DNA from: Candidatus Stygibacter frigidus
GTDB lineage: Bacteria; Cloacimonadota; Cloacimonadia; Cloacimonadales; TCS61
Direction of reading: 5' to 3'
Length of the DNA: 7,766 nucleotides
Assembly: GCA_030765325.1 (NCBI GenBank)
Contig: JAVCCT010000025.1
Coordinates: 1 to 7,766, forward strand
Positions 5,728 to 7,766 of this stretch are shown one piece after another. Below the pieces are notes generated by a model. That model had not been told where the DNA came from. It ran no database searches and saw only the letters and a list, made by a program, of their open reading frames with translations. Within the stretch, counting starts at the first letter, position 1, and each line of letters starts with the position of its first letter. Made by a program: the position numbers and the translations under genes.

Positions 5728-7299
5728 TTGAGAAAAATTCTAAAAAATACCTGGACTGTCTTTTTTAGTCGCTATGCTTCGCTGACAGTTGTTCAAAAAA
5801 AAGCAGTTCCGCTGATTATGGCAAAAAAGAATGCTTTGCTGATTTCTCAAACTGCCAGCGGAAAAACAGAAGCAGTTATTGTACCGCTGCTTGAAAGATT
5901 GCTGACTGAGAACTGGCAGGGACTTTCCATTATATATATAGCACCAACCAAAGCTTTAGTTAATGATCTGAATTTCCGGTTAAAAGAACTTTGTAAGGAA
6001 ATCCATGTTTCAGTTTGTGTAAAAACTGGTGACAAACCGCAATTTAATCCAGCAAAATTGACTGATATATTAATTACTACGCCGGAATCATTTGACTCCA
6101 TTCTGTGTCGTTATCAAAAGAGTTTGCATAATCTGCGTTCTATTATTCTGGACGAAATTCATCTATTAGATAATACTTATCGAGGAGACCAGCTTAGAGT
6201 TTTACTTAAACGTGCCCAGGAAATATCTCAATATCAATTGAATATCTATTTACTATCGGCAACTGTAGCCGAACCAGAAAAACTTGGTAACCGCTATGCT
6301 CAGGACATCGAGATCATAGAAATACCAGGTAGTCGGATAATTAATAATACCAATATCAGTAGTTTTGAGGAACTTAGAGAATTTGCCAGTGCAGAGCATC
6401 TCAGGAAAATACTTGTTTTCTGTAATAGACGAGCTAGTGTTGAAGAGTATGCCAATGTCTGTAAAAAAATCTGGGGTAATCATCTGGTTGTAGCTCACCA
6501 TGGCAGTTTAAGTGCTAAAATCCGTCACGAAGCGGAAGCTTTCATGAAACAAAATTATTTTGGCATCTGCGTAAGCACTATGACACTTGAAATTGGAGTG
6601 GATATTGGCAGTGTCGATGCAGTTGTTTTAGCGGAAGTTCCCTTGAGCATATCAGCTTTTTTACAGCGAATTGGCAGAAGTAATCGACGTTCTCAAACTA
6701 TTCGCACCTTCGGTTTATGCACAACTGATAGTGAAATAAGGATGCTGGAATCTATGCTGAAAGCTGCTAAACAGGGCTTCCTGGAAAAATATAGCTATCA
6801 ATTTGACTATGCTGTAATCATTCAGCAGATTTTTTCACTTTTATACAGTTCTCCTTTAGGATTTGAAGAAGATTATCTTGTAGCATTTATGGAGGAATTT
6901 TGTGAAGAAAAAATACTTATTGGGATTCTGAACCATCTGGAAACATTGAATTGGATAAAGAAAAACATTAATATCTGGACAGCAAGCACAGTATTAATGA
7001 ACCTCGGTGATATTGGTAAAATTCATTCCAATATCCCTGATACTAAGGCTTATAAGGTTATTAATATTCTTAATAAAGCTTATATTGGTGAAGTTACCGG
7101 TAGAGTTAACAGTGTTTTTTTACTGGCTGGGAATATTTGGAAAATTGTATATAGTACTGATGGAAAATTCTTCGTTAAACCAGTTTCGGAAAAATTTAAT
7201 CCTACAAAATTTAAAATAAGCTGGCAAAAATCGCAATTTGAAGACTTATTGCCCTTGAACTACCAGCAAGAAAGCCTTGCGGAGGTGCAAGACCATTAG
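5728..7299 (+). CDS. Lhr-like DEAD/DEAH-box superfamily 2 helicase (BrxHI-like)
   Basis: This 523-residue ATP-dependent nucleic-acid helicase is closest in pattern to Lhr and to BrxHI of BREX systems. Motifs in order: a Q-like region LTVVQKKAVP (19-28), motif I QTASGKTE (41-48), Ia IAPTKAL (71-77), Ib TTPES (117-121), II DEIH (142-145), III SAT (177-179), IV ILVFCNRR (228-235), V STMTLEIGVDIG (283-294), VI QRIGRSNRR (313-321). Residues about 350-450 fit the winged-helix region, and GEVTGRVNSVFLLAGNIWKIV (454-474) matches the Lhr-type element after it. The start is a TTG at 5728, 10 bases after the previous stop and without a clear Shine-Dalgarno. The next in-frame ATG (5818) would remove the Q region, so the TTG is preferred. 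The protein stops soon after the Lhr core; full Lhr and BrxHI proteins as I know them are longer, and the last codons lie in a repeat-like motif, so C-terminal loss is possible. Confidence 0.92.
   Translation: MRKILKNTWTVFFSRYASLTVVQKKAVPLIMAKKNALLISQTASGKTEAVIVPLLERLLTENWQGLSIIYIAPTKALVNDLNFRLKELCKEIHVSVCVKTGDKPQFNPAKLTDILITTPESFDSILCRYQKSLHNLRSIILDEIHLLDNTYRGDQLRVLLKRAQEISQYQLNIYLLSATVAEPEKLGNRYAQDIEIIEIPGSRIINNTNISSFEELREFASAEHLRKILVFCNRRASVEEYANVCKKIWGNHLVVAHHGSLSAKIRHEAEAFMKQNYFGICVSTMTLEIGVDIGSVDAVVLAEVPLSISAFLQRIGRSNRRSQTIRTFGLCTTDSEIRMLESMLKAAKQGFLEKYSYQFDYAVIIQQIFSLLYSSPLGFEEDYLVAFMEEFCEEKILIGILNHLETLNWIKKNINIWTASTVLMNLGDIGKIHSNIPDTKAYKVINILNKAYIGEVTGRVNSVFLLAGNIWKIVYSTDGKFFVKPVSEKFNPTKFKISWQKSQFEDLLPLNYQQESLAEVQDH
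7276..7296. repeat. Small hairpin with GGAGGT-N4-GACCAT motif at helicase 3' end
   Basis: CTTGC (7276-7280) and GCAAG (7287-7291) are inverted around GGAGGT. The segment GGAGGT-N4-GACCAT (7281-7296) recurs with the same spacing at 7651-7666 and, with one extra base, on the minus strand at 7718-7734. The last seven helicase codons therefore lie in a sequence resembling the intergenic repeat, which is locally more G+C-rich than the gene. Confidence 0.45.
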
Positions 7300-7354
7300 C
7301 AAAGTTTTAGCTAGTTATGTTGAACAGTCTCCTTTAAGAAAAATATTATAGTAG

Positions 7355-7378
7355 AAAAATAATGGCATCCTCCTGTTT
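7355..7378. repeat. Direct repeat, copy 1 (24 bases)
   Basis: This begins AAAAATAATGGCATCC and ends CCTGTTT. It matches 7553-7577 in the same orientation with one inserted base and one mismatch. The two copies are 198 bases apart and enclose the small hairpin at 7452-7463 and the palindrome at 7469-7502. Confidence 0.65.
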
Positions 7379-7388
7379 CTGGAATGAT

Positions 7389-7407
7389 ATATTCTCATAA
7401 AACACTA
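7389..7407. repeat. Right copy of the 19-base imperfect direct repeat flanking the cassette
   Basis: This is the partner of 2199-2217 (17 of 19 bases identical, same orientation). It lies 90 bases after the helicase stop, nearly the same distance as the left copy lies before the first gene (91 bases). Confidence 0.5.
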
Positions 7408-7451
7408 ATAAATTTAGATTTACAGGTTAACATATCTTGAAATTATTCTTT

Positions 7452-7463
7452 ACCCGCAAGGGT
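7452..7463. repeat. Short inverted repeat with GCAA loop
   Basis: ACCC (7452-7455) and GGGT (7460-7463) pair around GCAA, a GNRA-type tetraloop if transcribed. It sits 5 bases before the 34-base palindrome. With a four-pair stem it may be chance. Confidence 0.3.
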
Positions 7464-7468
7464 CAAAT

Positions 7469-7502
7469 ATACTAACCATGGGTTGCAACCCATGGTTAGT
7501 AT
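7469..7502. repeat. Perfect 34-base palindrome
   Basis: The left arm ATACTAACCATGGGTTG (17 bases) is followed at once by its exact reverse complement, with no loop and no mismatch. It cannot fold as a simple tight hairpin without opening the central bases, but it can form a cruciform or a long stem in single-stranded DNA or RNA. No T-run follows on either strand, so it does not look like an intrinsic terminator. It resembles the imperfectly understood REP-type palindromes dispersed between genes and moved by Y1 (RAYT) transposases in other bacteria; no such transposase is in the window. Confidence 0.8.
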
Positions 7503-7552
7503 TGTGATGCCCTTTCAGCATTTCGAAGCCAGTGAACATTTTAATTCCAGGG

Positions 7553-7577
7553 AAAAATAACTGGCATCCCCCTGTTT
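7553..7577. repeat. Direct repeat, copy 2 (25 bases)
   Basis: This begins AAAAATAACTGGCATCC and ends CCTGTTT, matching 7355-7378 with one extra C and one C/T difference. It could be a boundary of a small non-autonomous repeat unit containing the palindrome. Confidence 0.65.
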
Positions 7578-7642
7578 TTTATCAATTCTAACAGGTCTAA
7601 ATTACTGGAACTAATGGAGATAATATATGTTGAAAAGAGTCA

Positions 7643-7742
7643 ACCATTCGGGAGGTCTCCGACCATCCATGTAGGTTTCAGATGGGAGTTCTTGAACAAA
7701 GCTAAGTTACTTCCTGGATGGTCGATAGACCTCCCGGATGGT
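7643..7742. repeat. Large inverted repeat / hairpin with ~26-base arms
   Basis: The left arm (7643-7669) contains CGGGAGGTCT (7649-7658) and CGACCATCCA (7660-7669). The right arm (7715-7742) contains TGGATGGTCG (7715-7724) and AGACCTCCCG (7727-7736). These pair exactly apart from a C opposite AT bulge. Pairing extends outward through ACCAT/ATGGT across one T-G position. The loop is about 45 bases (7670-7714). The arms are much more G+C-rich than the surroundings. It could be a folded mobile repeat, a protein-binding site or a structured RNA; nothing in the window decides. Confidence 0.75.
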
Positions 7743-7766
7743 GACGACAGATGCACAACAAAATTA

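Larger units (their letters stand above)
7300..7766. other. Repeat-rich intergenic region without a supported gene
   Basis: These 467 bases downstream of the helicase hold no open frame that I would call a gene on either strand. Instead they hold two direct-repeat copies, a 34-base perfect palindrome, a small GNRA-type hairpin and a large two-armed hairpin, each listed separately. No stem-loop is followed by a T-run, so no intrinsic terminator is called. An ATG at 7751 runs off the right edge after five codons and has no convincing ribosome-binding site, so a gene starting there cannot be judged. Confidence 0.7.

Noticed and set aside
2309..7299. Complete BREX system
   Set aside because: No PglX methyltransferase, PglZ, BrxA, BrxB or BrxL is present, and the left flank is ordinary housekeeping genes.
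7469..7502. Palindrome as an intrinsic terminator
   Set aside because: Neither strand has a T-run after the inverted repeat and there is no loop, so a standard terminator is not supported.
7355..7577. CRISPR array
   Set aside because: There are only two repeat copies, 198 bases apart, with no regular spacers and no cas genes.

Overview
The window is A+T-rich bacterial DNA with three zones. Organism: the codon usage looks bacterial and low-GC. The long palindromic intergenic repeats, and one TAnnTTTG-like promoter element before the cassette, remind me of the Fibrobacteres-Chlorobi-Bacteroidetes superphylum and neighbours such as Cloacimonadota. This is a low-confidence guess, since no rRNA or other marker is present.

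Zone 1 (1-2123) is housekeeping. The 3' 60% or so of an EF-G family translation factor enters from the left edge. It is followed 33 bases later by prmC, the methyltransferase that modifies the GGQ glutamine of peptide release factors. Both genes are intact where visible and act on the ribosome.

Zone 2 (about 2124-7299) is a compact, co-directional four-gene cassette with gaps of 3, 13 and 10 bases. In order it encodes: a 281-residue protein I do not recognise; two divergent paralogous P-loop ATPases of the BREX-associated DUF2791 type (BrxD/PglY-like); and an Lhr-like superfamily 2 DNA helicase resembling BrxHI. The second ATPase begins with a UvrD/PcrA-like Tudor/SH3 barrel. The ATPase and helicase pairing is the motor part of BREX/Pgl phage defence. 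However, no methyltransferase (PglX), alkaline-phosphatase-fold protein (PglZ), protease or obvious nuclease is visible here. The cassette is best read as a minimal, stand-alone BREX-related DNA-processing module, probably defensive. Its unknown first gene is the most interesting part. A 19-base imperfect direct repeat lies just before and just after the cassette.

Zone 3 (7300-7766) has no gene I can support and is full of structured repeats: a perfect 34-base palindrome inside a pair of 24/25-base direct repeats, a large hairpin with about 26-base arms, and a GGAGGT-N4/5-GACCAT motif that also occurs at the very end of the helicase gene. The helicase is short for its family and may have lost its C-terminus to this repeat region.
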